Source: Deltaproteobacteria bacterium
Lineage (GTDB): Bacteria > Myxococcota_A > UBA796 > JAFGLY01
Direction of reading: 5' to 3'
Assembly (NCBI GenBank): GCA_016927815.1
Contig: JAFGLY010000125.1
Location: 1 to 64,000 of the forward strand
DNA length: 64,000 nt
In this document: in pieces, positions 52,894 to 61,657 of the stretch
Numbering within the stretch: position 1 is the stretch's first letter
How the letters are laid out: the number at the start of each line of letters is the position of its first letter
Notes under the pieces: model-generated
What the model was told of the DNA's origin: nothing
Databases searched by the model: none
Seen by the model: only the letters and a program-made list of their open reading frames with translations
Translations under genes and position numbers: made by a program

Positions 52894-53889
52894 TCAGATC
52901 TCGATCTCTCGTCCCACGCCGCCTTCTCGGGCCAGAGCGTAGACGCGCGCCGCTGCGGCCACGTCCTGGACGGCCAGACCGCCGGACTTGAAGAGCGTGA
53001 TCTCCCATGGGGAGGTGCGCCCTGGCTTCAGGCCCGCGATCACCTCACCGAGATCGGCACGGGGGTGCGACTCCGCGATGACACCCTCCCGGAGGGGGAT
53101 CTGGAGGTCGGCGTCCTCGGCGAACCGAGCCGAGGCGAGGTCCGTGATCAGCACGCTTCGGCGGATGGTCTCGCTGTCGAGCTCGCGTGCGTCCGGGGAG
53201 TGGGAGCCGATGGCGTTGAGGTGGGTCCCGGGCTGAAGCCACGCACCGTCGAAGAGCGGGGTGCGGCTCGAGGTGGCCGCCACCACCACGTCGCACTCCA
53301 GGCAGGCTCGGGGATCGGAAGCCACGGTGACGGGGATGCCGAGCCGATCACCCATGTCCGCCGCATACCGCTCGCTGGCCTCGGGCACGACGTCACAGAC
53401 CACGGCCCGCTCGATGGAGCGGACCTCGGCCACGGCCAAGAGCTGGGTCCGGGCCTGGACGCCCGCCCCGAACACGCCCACCGTGCGGGCGTCCTCGCGT
53501 GCGAGCCAGCGGGTGGCCACCCCTGAGGCAGCGCCGGTGCGCATGGCGGTGAGGAAGCCTGCGTCCATGATGGCCACCAGCGCGCCGGTGCGGGCGTCGT
53601 TGAGCAGGAGCGTGCCGATGGTGGTGGGCAGGCCGTATTTCGACGGGTTCTGGGCGAACACGGTGACGACCTTGAGGGCGAGCACACCGGGGTCGTCGGG
53701 CCCGTCGCCCGCGATCCACGCGGGCATGCCGAGGTGGAGGCCCGGGGCGTCGGCCACGCGGATGGCGGTGCGCTGGGGCATGACCACCCGGCCGCGACCG
53801 AGCTGGCGAAACCCGGCCTCGACGGCTTCGATACAGTCCTTCATGGTGAGGACGGACTCGACGTCCTTGCGGGTGAGGAGGAGGGGCAC
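52894..53889 (-). CDS. Ornithine cyclodeaminase/mu-crystallin family dehydrogenase, possibly alanine dehydrogenase
   Basis: The protein has 331 aa. The NAD-binding fold shows VGVFGAGVQARTQLLAV; the substrate side shows MPQRTAIRV, ALKVVTVF and MDAGFLTAMRTGAASGVATRWLA. This superfamily includes ornithine cyclodeaminase and archaeal-type alanine dehydrogenase. The adjacent alanine aminotransferase makes alanine dehydrogenase the better guess, but a precise assignment needs structure-based comparison. Confidence 0.85.
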   Translation of the reverse strand: MPLLLTRKDVESVLTMKDCIEAVEAGFRQLGRGRVVMPQRTAIRVADAPGLHLGMPAWIAGDGPDDPGVLALKVVTVFAQNPSKYGLPTTIGTLLLNDARTGALVAIMDAGFLTAMRTGAASGVATRWLAREDARTVGVFGAGVQARTQLLAVAEVRSIERAVVCDVVPEASERYAADMGDRLGIPVTVASDPRACLECDVVVAATSSRTPLFDGAWLQPGTHLNAIGSHSPDARELDSETIRRSVLITDLASARFAEDADLQIPLREGVIAESHPRADLGEVIAGLKPGRTSPWEITLFKSGGLAVQDVAAAARVYALAREGGVGREIEI

Positions 53890-53992
53890 GGCAGACTCCG
53901 GGTTCGAGGAAGGGGAAATGTACCACCCGGCCCAACTGCCGGCCGCTCCCCGAGACCCCGCGGGACTTGCGGTCGCCGGAGCCCGGGTCGCC

Positions 53993-54532
53993 CTACACTC
54001 CGTCGGGGGTGGCCTGCCGGATCGCCAGCACGGTGCGCACGACCGCCTCTGCGGGTGGGACGCCCCGCTGGGCCATCCTCAGCGTGCCTCGTGGGTTCAC
54101 GAGGTAGGCCGTCGGGACGATCCAGGGCCCGAACGGCGTCCGGATGGCCGCGTGGAAACGTACGGCCACGGCACCGTTGGCGTCGCTGCAGAGCGGGAAC
54201 CCGAGCCCCAGGCCCGCGGCGAGCCGTCCGAGCGGTTCGACGGCCTTTGGCATCACCACGAAGATGCGGACGTCGAGGGACTCGATCCGATGCCGCCGGT
54301 CCTCCAGGTCTTCGAGAATCGCTCTCACCGAAGGGCCTTCTCGCCACGGGGGCAGAAAGGCCAACCAGGCCCAGAACGCTCCGGGATGGTACGCCTGCCG
54401 GTCGTGGCCCGTCAGGTGCCACGCAGGGGCAGGCCGGCCCTCGGCCAGCAGCGGGGGAACGAGGCCTGCCTGTATGGCCCGCTTGCAGGATCCCGCCCCG
54501 AGTGCACGGCGCAACCCGCGGCCCGCTAGCAC
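53993..54532 (-). CDS. Thioredoxin-fold, peroxiredoxin-like protein lacking the peroxidatic Cys
   Basis: The protein has 179 aa from the GTG at 54532, which overlaps the glycerate kinase stop. It fits an AhpC/TSA-type fold: EGRPAPAWHLTGHDRQAYHPGAFWAWLAFLPPW, FPLCSDANGAVAVRF, and the cis-Pro region WIVPTAYLVNPRGTLR. In peroxiredoxins a Cys follows the strand after FYP; here that region reads AWLAFLPPWREG with no Cys. The enzyme is probably not a peroxidase. It is the last gene of the mevalonate operon. Confidence 0.6.
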   Translation of the reverse strand: MLAGRGLRRALGAGSCKRAIQAGLVPPLLAEGRPAPAWHLTGHDRQAYHPGAFWAWLAFLPPWREGPSVRAILEDLEDRRHRIESLDVRIFVVMPKAVEPLGRLAAGLGLGFPLCSDANGAVAVRFHAAIRTPFGPWIVPTAYLVNPRGTLRMAQRGVPPAEAVVRTVLAIRQATPDGV

Positions 54533-55584
54533 GACGCGGGCTCGGCAAGGCGCGCGGCGAGCCGGTCCGCAGCGGCGAGGAAGCGGCCCAGATCGGGGGG
54601 GCTCCCGGCGACCTCCACGAGGTCGGGTCCTCCGGGAGGGAGTGCGTGCGCCTCCCCCACGAGCGCAGCCACCCGGATCGATCCCACCCTGCGGGCGGTC
54701 CGGAGCACCGTCTCCACCACCTTGCCCTCGAAGGAGGTGGCATCGAGCCGACCCTCCCCGGTGATCACCACGTCGGCACCGTCCATCGCCGCCTCGAGGC
54801 CGGTCGTCCTCGCCACCCAGGGCGCACCCTCCCGGATCGGCCCCCCCGTGGCCACCGCGAGCGCGTACCCGAGCCCGCCTGCGGCGCCTCCTCCAGCCAG
54901 GTTCACCGGGAGGGGGGGGAGCCCGTTCTCCTCCCGCCACGCCGCAAGGACCCCGGCCCACCGGTGGAGCATGGCCTCCACCCGTCCGACCCGGTTCGCG
55001 GGCAGGCCCTTCTGCAGACCGAAACGCCGGGGGGCCTCGACGATCGGGGTCCGGACATCCGCGAGCAGGGCCACCACGGTACCCGCGAGGGGGGGGTCGC
55101 CGACGATCCGGTGAACCCGCTCCAGGTCCGCGCCCGTGATCGGCGCCTCCATGCGCCGGCCTTCAGAGTCCAGCGGCACCAGTCCCAGGGCTGCGAGCGC
55201 TCCCACCCCGCCGTCCAAGGTGGACGTCCCCCCGAGCCCCACGAGGTAGGGGCCGGCCTCTCCGGCCGCCTCCAGATCGATGAGCAGCCGACCGAGCGCG
55301 TGGCTGGATCGATCCAGGCAAGGCCGCTGCATGCCGGGGGATTCCCGCCCCAGGAGGCGGGCGGACTCGATCGCCACGACATCCCCGTGTCGCCTCCAGG
55401 CCTCGGCGGAAGGCGCGAGCCCGGCGTGGTGGCCGAGCACCGAGAGGAAGCCCTCGCCACCGTCGGCCATGGGATGGTCGGACACCCGGAGGCCTCGCGC
55501 CTTCAGCCGGGGTCCCACGAACGCGCACGCCGCCACGGCGGAGCAGAAGCCGCCGTAGGAATCGGGTGCCAGCAGCACCCTCAT
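54526..55584 (-). CDS. Glycerate kinase (GlxK/GarK type)
   Basis: The protein has 352 aa from the ATG at 55584, overlapping the fni stop by 4 nt. Family motifs are VLLAPDSYGGFCSAV, DHPMADGGEG, GLGGTSTLDGGVGAL, GGGAAGGLGYAL and VITGEGRLDATSFEGK. Such enzymes phosphorylate glycerate at C2 or C3. Its place inside a mevalonate operon is unusual, and the substrate could be another hydroxy acid. Confidence 0.87.
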   Translation of the reverse strand: MRVLLAPDSYGGFCSAVAACAFVGPRLKARGLRVSDHPMADGGEGFLSVLGHHAGLAPSAEAWRRHGDVVAIESARLLGRESPGMQRPCLDRSSHALGRLLIDLEAAGEAGPYLVGLGGTSTLDGGVGALAALGLVPLDSEGRRMEAPITGADLERVHRIVGDPPLAGTVVALLADVRTPIVEAPRRFGLQKGLPANRVGRVEAMLHRWAGVLAAWREENGLPPLPVNLAGGGAAGGLGYALAVATGGPIREGAPWVARTTGLEAAMDGADVVITGEGRLDATSFEGKVVETVLRTARRVGSIRVAALVGEAHALPPGGPDLVEVAGSPPDLGRFLAAADRLAARLAEPASC

Positions 55585-56663
55585 CCGCGGGGTGCTCCGC
55601 AGCGGCGTTCGCACAGCGGTGCGCCCGGGGGCACCCAGGGCAGCAGCCGCGGGCCGATCACCACGGGCTGCGTCCTTAGATCCTCTGGCGTGCGGGCTCC
55701 CGCCAGGAGGAGTCCCATACGGATCTCGTCTCCGATCTCCTCGATCCGGATCCGTACCGCGTCGGGATCCGGATCCACCGCGTAGGGCAGGAGGTGACGG
55801 GCGAACCCGACGGCCTTGGCACCCAGAGCCAGGGCCCGGAGGGCGTCGAGCCCGTTCGCGAGCCCTCCCGTAGCCACGATCTCGAACCCGAGGTCATGGA
55901 CCTGGGCGATGCTGGCGGCGGTGGGAATGCCCCAGTCCCAGAAGGTCTCTCCGACGCGGGCAGGTCGGCCGGCCGTTCTCAGCGCCTCCACGCCGACCCA
56001 GGACGTGCCTCCGGCACCGCCCACGTCCACGCAGGTGACCCCCGCCTCCCGGAGGCGCATTCCCACGCTCCGCGAGAGACCGCACCCGGTCTCCTTGACC
56101 ACCAGAGGCTTGCCGAGTTCCTCCACCAGCCTCTGGATCGTCTGGAGCCCGGCCCTGAAGTCCCGCGCACCCTCGGCCTGGACCACCTCCTGGGCGACGT
56201 TGAGATGGAGGCACAAGGCGTCCGCCCCACTGATTTCGAGCATCTCGAAGAGCGCCTCCGGGGAGGCGCGGCGGGCCTGCGCCAGACCGATGTTGCCCAG
56301 GATCAGCGTCTCGGGTGCGACGTCCCGGACCTCGAACCCGGTGCGGATGCCCTCCTCGAGCAGAAGCCGCTGGGATCCGAATCCGAAGGCCGTTCCCTCT
56401 GCCTGGGCTGCGGCGGCGAGGCGACGGTTGATGGCCTCCGCACGCTCCGTACCCCCGGTGATGGCCGAGATCACGACGGGCAGGCGCAGCTGCCGGCCCA
56501 GCAGCGTGACCGAGGGGTCCACGGACTCCAAGGCAAAGTCCGGGAGGGCGTCGTGGACGACCTCCACCTCCTCCAGGAGCGTCGTCCGTTGCCGAAACCC
56601 CACGTCGGCACCGAGGCAGAGATCGAGATGCTGGTCCTTGCGGGAGCGGTGAACGTCGGTCAC
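55581..56663 (-). CDS. fni: Type 2 isopentenyl-diphosphate isomerase
   Basis: The protein has 360 aa from the GTG at 56663, preceded by GGAGG. This FMN-dependent enzyme interconverts IPP and DMAPP. Motifs are SRKDQHLDLCL, VVISAITGGTERAEAINR, FGFGSQRLLLE, LHLNVAQEVVQAEG, VVKETGCGLS, DVGGAGGTSW and ATGGLANGLDAL. The start overlaps the mvaK2 stop by 4 nt. Confidence 0.96.
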   Translation of the reverse strand: MTDVHRSRKDQHLDLCLGADVGFRQRTTLLEEVEVVHDALPDFALESVDPSVTLLGRQLRLPVVISAITGGTERAEAINRRLAAAAQAEGTAFGFGSQRLLLEEGIRTGFEVRDVAPETLILGNIGLAQARRASPEALFEMLEISGADALCLHLNVAQEVVQAEGARDFRAGLQTIQRLVEELGKPLVVKETGCGLSRSVGMRLREAGVTCVDVGGAGGTSWVGVEALRTAGRPARVGETFWDWGIPTAASIAQVHDLGFEIVATGGLANGLDALRALALGAKAVGFARHLLPYAVDPDPDAVRIRIEEIGDEIRMGLLLAGARTPEDLRTQPVVIGPRLLPWVPPGAPLCERRCGAPRG

Positions 56664-57538
56664 GAAGTACCTCCAGGAAGGGGAAGAACGGGCCCGGCGG
56701 CTGGGGCCGGACGGATGGGAATCACACGGTAGCCGGCGTCCGCAACGGCTACCTCGAATCGTTCGCGCCTCTCGGCATCCGGGAAGACGGCGATCGCGCA
56801 GTCCCCGCCTCCGGCTCCGGAGGGCTTCGCAGCGCCGCCAAGGGACTCGGCGATGTCCGCGATGCGGCGGAGCGCTTCCGTCTCCCACACGATGCGGGCG
56901 GACCGGGTCATGCCGTCCAATACCCCCCGCGCCTCCCGTACCGCGGCTACGGGATCCTCCGAAAAGGCCTCGACGAGGGCTTCCATGCCCTGCAGGAAGG
57001 CGCTCCGGTCGGCGCGCCAGGCCCGGTACGCGGCCACGCGCGGTGCCGTGGCGGCCGAGGCGCCGGACCAGACCACGGCGGGCAGCGGGTCCACCAGCGG
57101 GAGAGGGACGACCGCTCCCGCACGATACCGGATCAGGCCTCCCGAGAGGCTCGCGGCCACGTCGGCACCGCTGCCGCCGTCCTGGACCCCGCGGTGGGCC
57201 TCGAAAGCCTCGGAGCCCCGTCCACCCCCGGCCAGCACCGCCGCCACGGTGGCCGCCGCCGACCCCCCGAACCCGGGCTTGTCGGGCAGCCCGGTGGGAT
57301 GCTCGTCGGCGAACACGTAGCGGGCCGGCGGAGCGTCCACGGCCTCGAGGCCCGCCACCGCGAACCGATCGTCTCCGGGGGTGACGACGACCCTTCCCCC
57401 TCCGGGCGCGACGGGCCACACGGTGCACCGTACCCCCCGATGGATGGCGAGCACCAGGGCGCTTCCACCGTCCAGAACGGCATACTCTCCGGCCAGCAGG
57501 AGCTTCCCGGGGGCGACGATGGCGCGGAGGGGGCCCAC
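56660..57538 (-). CDS. mvaK2: Phosphomevalonate kinase
   Basis: The protein has 292 aa from the GTG at 57538, preceded by AGGGGA. It is a GHMP kinase: VAPGKLLLAGEYAVLDGG at the N terminus, GFGGSAAATVAAVL as the ATP loop, DGGSGADVAASLSGG, and the C-terminal KPSGAGGGDCAIA. It is short compared with other PMKs (about 330-360). The frame upstream of 57538 overlaps mvaD and is a shadow. Identity rests partly on its place in the operon. Confidence 0.88.
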   Translation of the reverse strand: MGPLRAIVAPGKLLLAGEYAVLDGGSALVLAIHRGVRCTVWPVAPGGGRVVVTPGDDRFAVAGLEAVDAPPARYVFADEHPTGLPDKPGFGGSAAATVAAVLAGGGRGSEAFEAHRGVQDGGSGADVAASLSGGLIRYRAGAVVPLPLVDPLPAVVWSGASAATAPRVAAYRAWRADRSAFLQGMEALVEAFSEDPVAAVREARGVLDGMTRSARIVWETEALRRIADIAESLGGAAKPSGAGGGDCAIAVFPDAERRERFEVAVADAGYRVIPIRPAPAAGPVLPLPGGTS

Positions 57539-57549
57539 GAGTCCCCTGC

Positions 57550-58530
57550 CTATCCCGAAAGCGCCGTCTCGGACTCCACGACGGCCGGTCCGCCCGGCGT
57601 GAGGACGTGGACGGCGCTCACCAGCGGTCCCAGGATCCCGGCCACGCGATCGGCTTCGGAGGCCGTGCACAGGACCTTCACGTTGGGTCCGGCATCCATG
57701 GTCCAGCCACAGGTCAGCCCCTGGGCCCGCAGTCCCTCCACGGCATCGACCACCGCGAGGCTGTCGGGCCGTACGTAGCGGACGGGCGGCACGGCGGTGG
57801 TCATGGTGGCCTGCATGAGGAGGGTCGAACGCTCCATGGCGTCGACCAGACCCAGGAGATCGCGGGTTTCGACGCACCGGGCGGCCCAGGAGGCCAGTCG
57901 TTCGTTCTCTCGTACGAAAGCCGGGTAGCAGGGGCTGGTGAGTCTGGACCGTTCCATGCCCTCGGTGGATCCGATTGCCTTGGGCCCGGCGTCCACCACG
58001 GCTGCGACGATCCTCAGGTCCCAGGCCCCGGCGGGCAGGATCGGCACCGCACGGGAGTCGGACCCGTCGGGTGCCGCGCCACGCTGCCAGTGCACGAACC
58101 CTCCGTGGATGCTCCGGCACGCCGACCCGGACCCCTGCCGTGCGAGGGCCGAGAGGGCCCCCGGATCGAGATCCAGGCCCGCGACCCGGGCCGCGGCCAC
58201 GGCGAGCGCGGCGAACGCGGAGGAGGACGACGCCAGGCCGGCAGCCACGGGAAAGTCGCTCTCGCTCTCCACGCGGCACGGCGGCCGTTTCGGATCCACG
58301 CGGTCCAGGAACCGGCGCACGCGATCCGCTACGGGGCCCGTCGCGGTCCGACCGTCGATCCGCACCCCGTCTTGCGCGACCCCCCAGGTCACGGTGGTCC
58401 GCGTCCGAAATCCCCCCAGCGTGACCGACACGGACGAGGTGGAGGGCAGGTTGAGGGGACGATCGCGCTTGCCCCAGTACTTGACGAGGGCGATGTTGGG
58501 GTGGGCGATGGCGGTGCATGCACGGGTCAC
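57550..58530 (-). CDS. mvaD: Diphosphomevalonate decarboxylase
   Basis: The protein has 326 aa. It produces IPP from mevalonate diphosphate. The signature AHPNIALVKYWGKRD and the LPSTSSVSVTL loop are diagnostic. FPVAAGLASSSSAFAALA is the GHMP ATP loop, and GSGSACRSIHGGFVHW follows. The start is GTG at 58530, 10 nt after mvaK1. Confidence 0.95.
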   Translation of the reverse strand: MTRACTAIAHPNIALVKYWGKRDRPLNLPSTSSVSVTLGGFRTRTTVTWGVAQDGVRIDGRTATGPVADRVRRFLDRVDPKRPPCRVESESDFPVAAGLASSSSAFAALAVAAARVAGLDLDPGALSALARQGSGSACRSIHGGFVHWQRGAAPDGSDSRAVPILPAGAWDLRIVAAVVDAGPKAIGSTEGMERSRLTSPCYPAFVRENERLASWAARCVETRDLLGLVDAMERSTLLMQATMTTAVPPVRYVRPDSLAVVDAVEGLRAQGLTCGWTMDAGPNVKVLCTASEADRVAGILGPLVSAVHVLTPGGPAVVESETALSG

Positions 58531-58540
58531 GGCCGTCTCC

Positions 58541-59416
58541 TCACCCTTGCGGGACGACAGCGGTGAAGGCGTTGATTCCGGCCCATCCCGCGGCCCTCCT
58601 CAGGGTCTCCTCCTCGCCGGGTCGGGTCAGGGCGATCACCACCCCCCCGCCACCGGCGCCGGAGGGCTTGGCCCCCAGGGCTCCGTGCTCACGGGCAAAG
58701 GTGGCCAGTTCCTCGATGGGGGGCGTAGAGACGCCCAGGTCGCGCAGGAGCCCATGGGCCTCGTCGAACAGGGCTCCCAGGGCGGGCAGATCCCCGAGCA
58801 CCGGCACGGCTCGGTCGGCCAACTGGCCGATGCGCTCGAGGATGGGGTCCACGGCCGGCCGCCGGCCGGCGACCGCAGCCACCAGGGCCCCCGTGTCCCC
58901 GGCGGCCCCGGTGTCGAGCACCACGAGCGGCAGGGTTGTGGGCAAAGGCTGCCGCCGCGCCTCGGGAGGCGGACCCCGGCGATACCACATCGCGCCCTCG
59001 CGGAGGATCACCGCCACGTCGATGCCCGAGGGATTGCCGTGGAACAGGCGCTCCACCTCCAGGGCCCGGGCAAAGGCCGTCTCCGGGGCCAGCGTGTCGC
59101 CCGCGAGGTCCGCAGCCGCCCGCACCAGCGCCACGGCCAGCGACGCCGAGGAGCCCATGCCCCGGCCCACCGGGAGTTCGGTCCGGATCTCCACGTCCAC
59201 GCCCCGGTGCGGCAGGAGGCGGGCGAGCGCCTCCAGCAGGCGGGCGTCGCGCACGGCAGCCCGAACCGCCCGGGTGGGCCCCGTCCCTGCTCTCAAGGTG
59301 ATCCGCGTGTACATGGGCACCGCCGCGGCCAACGCGGGGTGACCGTACACCACGGCATGCTCGCCGAGGAGGATGACCTTTCCGGCCGCCCGACCCGTGG
59401 CGGGCAGCCCACTCAA
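58541..59416 (-). CDS. mvaK1: Mevalonate kinase
   Basis: The protein has 291 aa. The GHMP kinase motifs are GKVILLGEHAVVYGHPALA, LPVGRGMGSSASLAVAL, FHGNPSGIDVAV, and KPSGAGGGGVVIAL. The start codon is TTG at 59416, whose TTGA overlaps the mvaA stop by 4 nt. TTG is rare for a start and may lower its translation relative to mvaA; that is inference. Confidence 0.94.
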   Translation of the reverse strand: MSGLPATGRAAGKVILLGEHAVVYGHPALAAAVPMYTRITLRAGTGPTRAVRAAVRDARLLEALARLLPHRGVDVEIRTELPVGRGMGSSASLAVALVRAAADLAGDTLAPETAFARALEVERLFHGNPSGIDVAVILREGAMWYRRGPPPEARRQPLPTTLPLVVLDTGAAGDTGALVAAVAGRRPAVDPILERIGQLADRAVPVLGDLPALGALFDEAHGLLRDLGVSTPPIEELATFAREHGALGAKPSGAGGGGVVIALTRPGEEETLRRAAGWAGINAFTAVVPQG

Positions 59417-60714
59417 GGGTCGTCCCCGGCGCGGAGGTCCGCCAGCACGGCGCTGGCCCGGGCGTCGGAGAAGTCTCCGTCCTTCACGAGACGCGCCACC
59501 ACCGTCTCCACCTCGTCGCCCTCCGCGCCTGCCAGCAGGGCCACCGAACGGGCGTGGAGGCGCATGTGACCCTCCTGGATGCCGGACGTGGCCAGCGCCC
59601 GCAGGGCTCCCAGGTTCTGGGCCAGGCCGACCGCGGCGACGATTTCGGCCAGCTCACGAGCACTCCGGACGCCCATGAGGGCGAGGTTGGCCCGCACCCC
59701 CGGGCGTACCCGGAGGGTCCCGCCCACCGTGCCCAACTGGAGGGGCAGCTCGATGGTACCGAGGAGCGCGCCCGTCTCGTCCACGCGCCACGTGGTGAGC
59801 GGACGGTAGGTCCCGTGTCGGGCGGCGAACGCATGGGCGCCCGCCTCGACGGCCCGCCAGTCGTTCCCCGTGGCGAGCACCACGGCGTCCACGCCGTTCA
59901 GGACGCCCTTGTTGTGCGTGGCTGCACGGTAGGGGTCGGACCATGCGAAGCGCCAGGCCGAGGCGATCCCCTGGGCCACCACGGGCCCGGGATAGCGCGG
60001 CGTCCCCAGGGCGCTGGCGGGGATGGCCACCCGGGCCCGTGCGAGCCGCCGATCCGCGAGGTTGGAGAGGATGCGCAGGCCCACGGTGTCACCGGTGAGC
60101 GCCTCCACCTCCGGGGCGAGCCCCTCCACCACGGTGTTCACCATGTTGGCACCCATGGCGTCCAGGCAGTCCACGTGGACGTGGAGCACGACCCGTTCCT
60201 CGGCCGGCTGGCCCGGCTCGTCGTAGCGCACCCAGCGAACCTCGATCCCCCGCACCCCTCCCCCCATGGCCACGAGCTCCGGCAGGCGTTCGTTGCCCAG
60301 GGCCACGAGGGAGTCCCGCATGGCCTCGAGCACCGCGGCACAGGCCTTGGGGTCTCGGGGCGACGGAATCTCGATCTGCCCGATCATCACGCTGGGATCC
60401 GCTTCGGCGACGAACCCGCCGCCGGTGCGGGCGAGGCGAGCCATGTTGGAAGCCGCAGCCACCACGCTCGGCTCCTCCACCACCATGGGCACGAGCACAT
60501 CTCGTCCGTTCACGCGGAAGTTCACCGCTACGCCCACGGGCAGGGCGAACGTACCGACGACGTTCTCCACGAGTCGATCCGCCGTGGCGACATCGAGCCC
60601 GCCCGAGGCCCAGGCATCGATGGCCTCGGGTGGAAGATCGGCCGCGACCGCCACTGCGGCGCGACGTTCGAGGAGGGGGAGTCGGTGGAGACCGGGCAGG
60701 CGGGAGTCAACCAT
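59413..60714 (-). CDS. mvaA: Hydroxymethylglutaryl-CoA reductase, class II-like
   Basis: The protein has 433 aa from the ATG at 60714. Catalytic regions are VENVVGTFALPVGVAVNF (Glu), DAMGANMVNTVVEG, HNKGVLNG (Lys), GNDWRAVEAGAHAF (Asp) and EGHMRLHA (His). This pattern matches class II bacterial enzymes. It leads the operon mvaA-mvaK1-mvaD-mvaK2-fni, divergent from the lipase gene across 112 bp. No HMG-CoA synthase is in the window. Confidence 0.95.
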   Translation of the reverse strand: MVDSRLPGLHRLPLLERRAAVAVAADLPPEAIDAWASGGLDVATADRLVENVVGTFALPVGVAVNFRVNGRDVLVPMVVEEPSVVAAASNMARLARTGGGFVAEADPSVMIGQIEIPSPRDPKACAAVLEAMRDSLVALGNERLPELVAMGGGVRGIEVRWVRYDEPGQPAEERVVLHVHVDCLDAMGANMVNTVVEGLAPEVEALTGDTVGLRILSNLADRRLARARVAIPASALGTPRYPGPVVAQGIASAWRFAWSDPYRAATHNKGVLNGVDAVVLATGNDWRAVEAGAHAFAARHGTYRPLTTWRVDETGALLGTIELPLQLGTVGGTLRVRPGVRANLALMGVRSARELAEIVAAVGLAQNLGALRALATSGIQEGHMRLHARSVALLAGAEGDEVETVVARLVKDGDFSDARASAVLADLRAGDDP

Positions 60715-60826
60715 GGGCAGGGCGGTATTCGCCAAGGGGCCCTCGGGCAAGCCACCCGAACCCTGGGGCCGATCCGGGCACCGGGCCTCCCACCTGCCGG
60801 GTTACCCTTTCGCGCACGGAGGATCC

Positions 60827-61657
60827 ATGGACGAACAGCACACCTTCCTCACCAGCCAGGACGGCACCCGGATCCACACGGTCACGTGCGGCTCCTCCGA
60901 TGCTCCAAAGGGAGAACTGCTCGTCCTGGGCGGTCTCGCGGACCATGCCGGCCGGTACCGCCACGTGTCCGAACGCTGCGTCGAGGCCGGCTTTCGCGTC
61001 ACCATCGCCGAGCCCCGAGGTCATGGGGACAGCGAGGGCCGACGGGGCCACGTGTCCCGCTGGTCCCTCTACGGTGACGATCTCCGCGTGGTCCTGGGCA
61101 GCCTGCCACGACCGGCCTGGATCCTCGCGCATTCCATGGGGGGCCTGATCGCGCTCGACGTGGTGCGGGACCCCCTTCCCCGGTCCCCCTTGGGCCTGGT
61201 GTGCACCAATCCGCTGCTCGGGCTCGCGCTGACCCCGCAGCGCTGGAAGACCTCCCTGTCGTCGCTGCTCTCGGTGCTCCTGCCCATCCTTCCCCTCGGC
61301 AACGAGATCGATCCCGAAGTCCTCTCCCACGATCGCGCGATCGTCGAGGCCTACGAGACGGACCCCAAGGTGTTCCGCACGGTCACTCCCCGCTGGTTCG
61401 TCGAGATGCGTGCGGCCCAGGAGCGGGTCCTGTCCGATCCGGGCCGCATCGCGCTGCCCCTTCTCATGGTCACGAGCGACGCCGACCGGCTGTGTGCCTC
61501 GGAAGTCGCCCGCACGTTCGCATCGAGGGTCCGGGGCGCCGCCCAGCGGCACTACCCCGGGCTCTACCACGAGGTCCTCAACGAACCTGAGAAGGATGCC
61601 GTCCTGGACGACATCCTGAGCTGGTTCGTCACCCACGCACCCACGGAGCTGCGATGA
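60827..61657 (+). CDS. Alpha/beta-hydrolase, monoacylglycerol-lipase-like
   Basis: The protein has 276 aa from the ATG at 60827, preceded by ACGGAGG. The fold resembles PldB/monoglyceride lipases: LGGLADHAGRYRHVSERC, EPRGHGDSEGRRGHV, nucleophile elbow LAHSMGGLIAL, Asp in VTSDADRL and His in GLYHEVLNE. It has no signal peptide. The next gene starts inside its stop (ATGA). Confidence 0.9.
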   Translation: MDEQHTFLTSQDGTRIHTVTCGSSDAPKGELLVLGGLADHAGRYRHVSERCVEAGFRVTIAEPRGHGDSEGRRGHVSRWSLYGDDLRVVLGSLPRPAWILAHSMGGLIALDVVRDPLPRSPLGLVCTNPLLGLALTPQRWKTSLSSLLSVLLPILPLGNEIDPEVLSHDRAIVEAYETDPKVFRTVTPRWFVEMRAAQERVLSDPGRIALPLLMVTSDADRLCASEVARTFASRVRGAAQRHYPGLYHEVLNEPEKDAVLDDILSWFVTHAPTELR

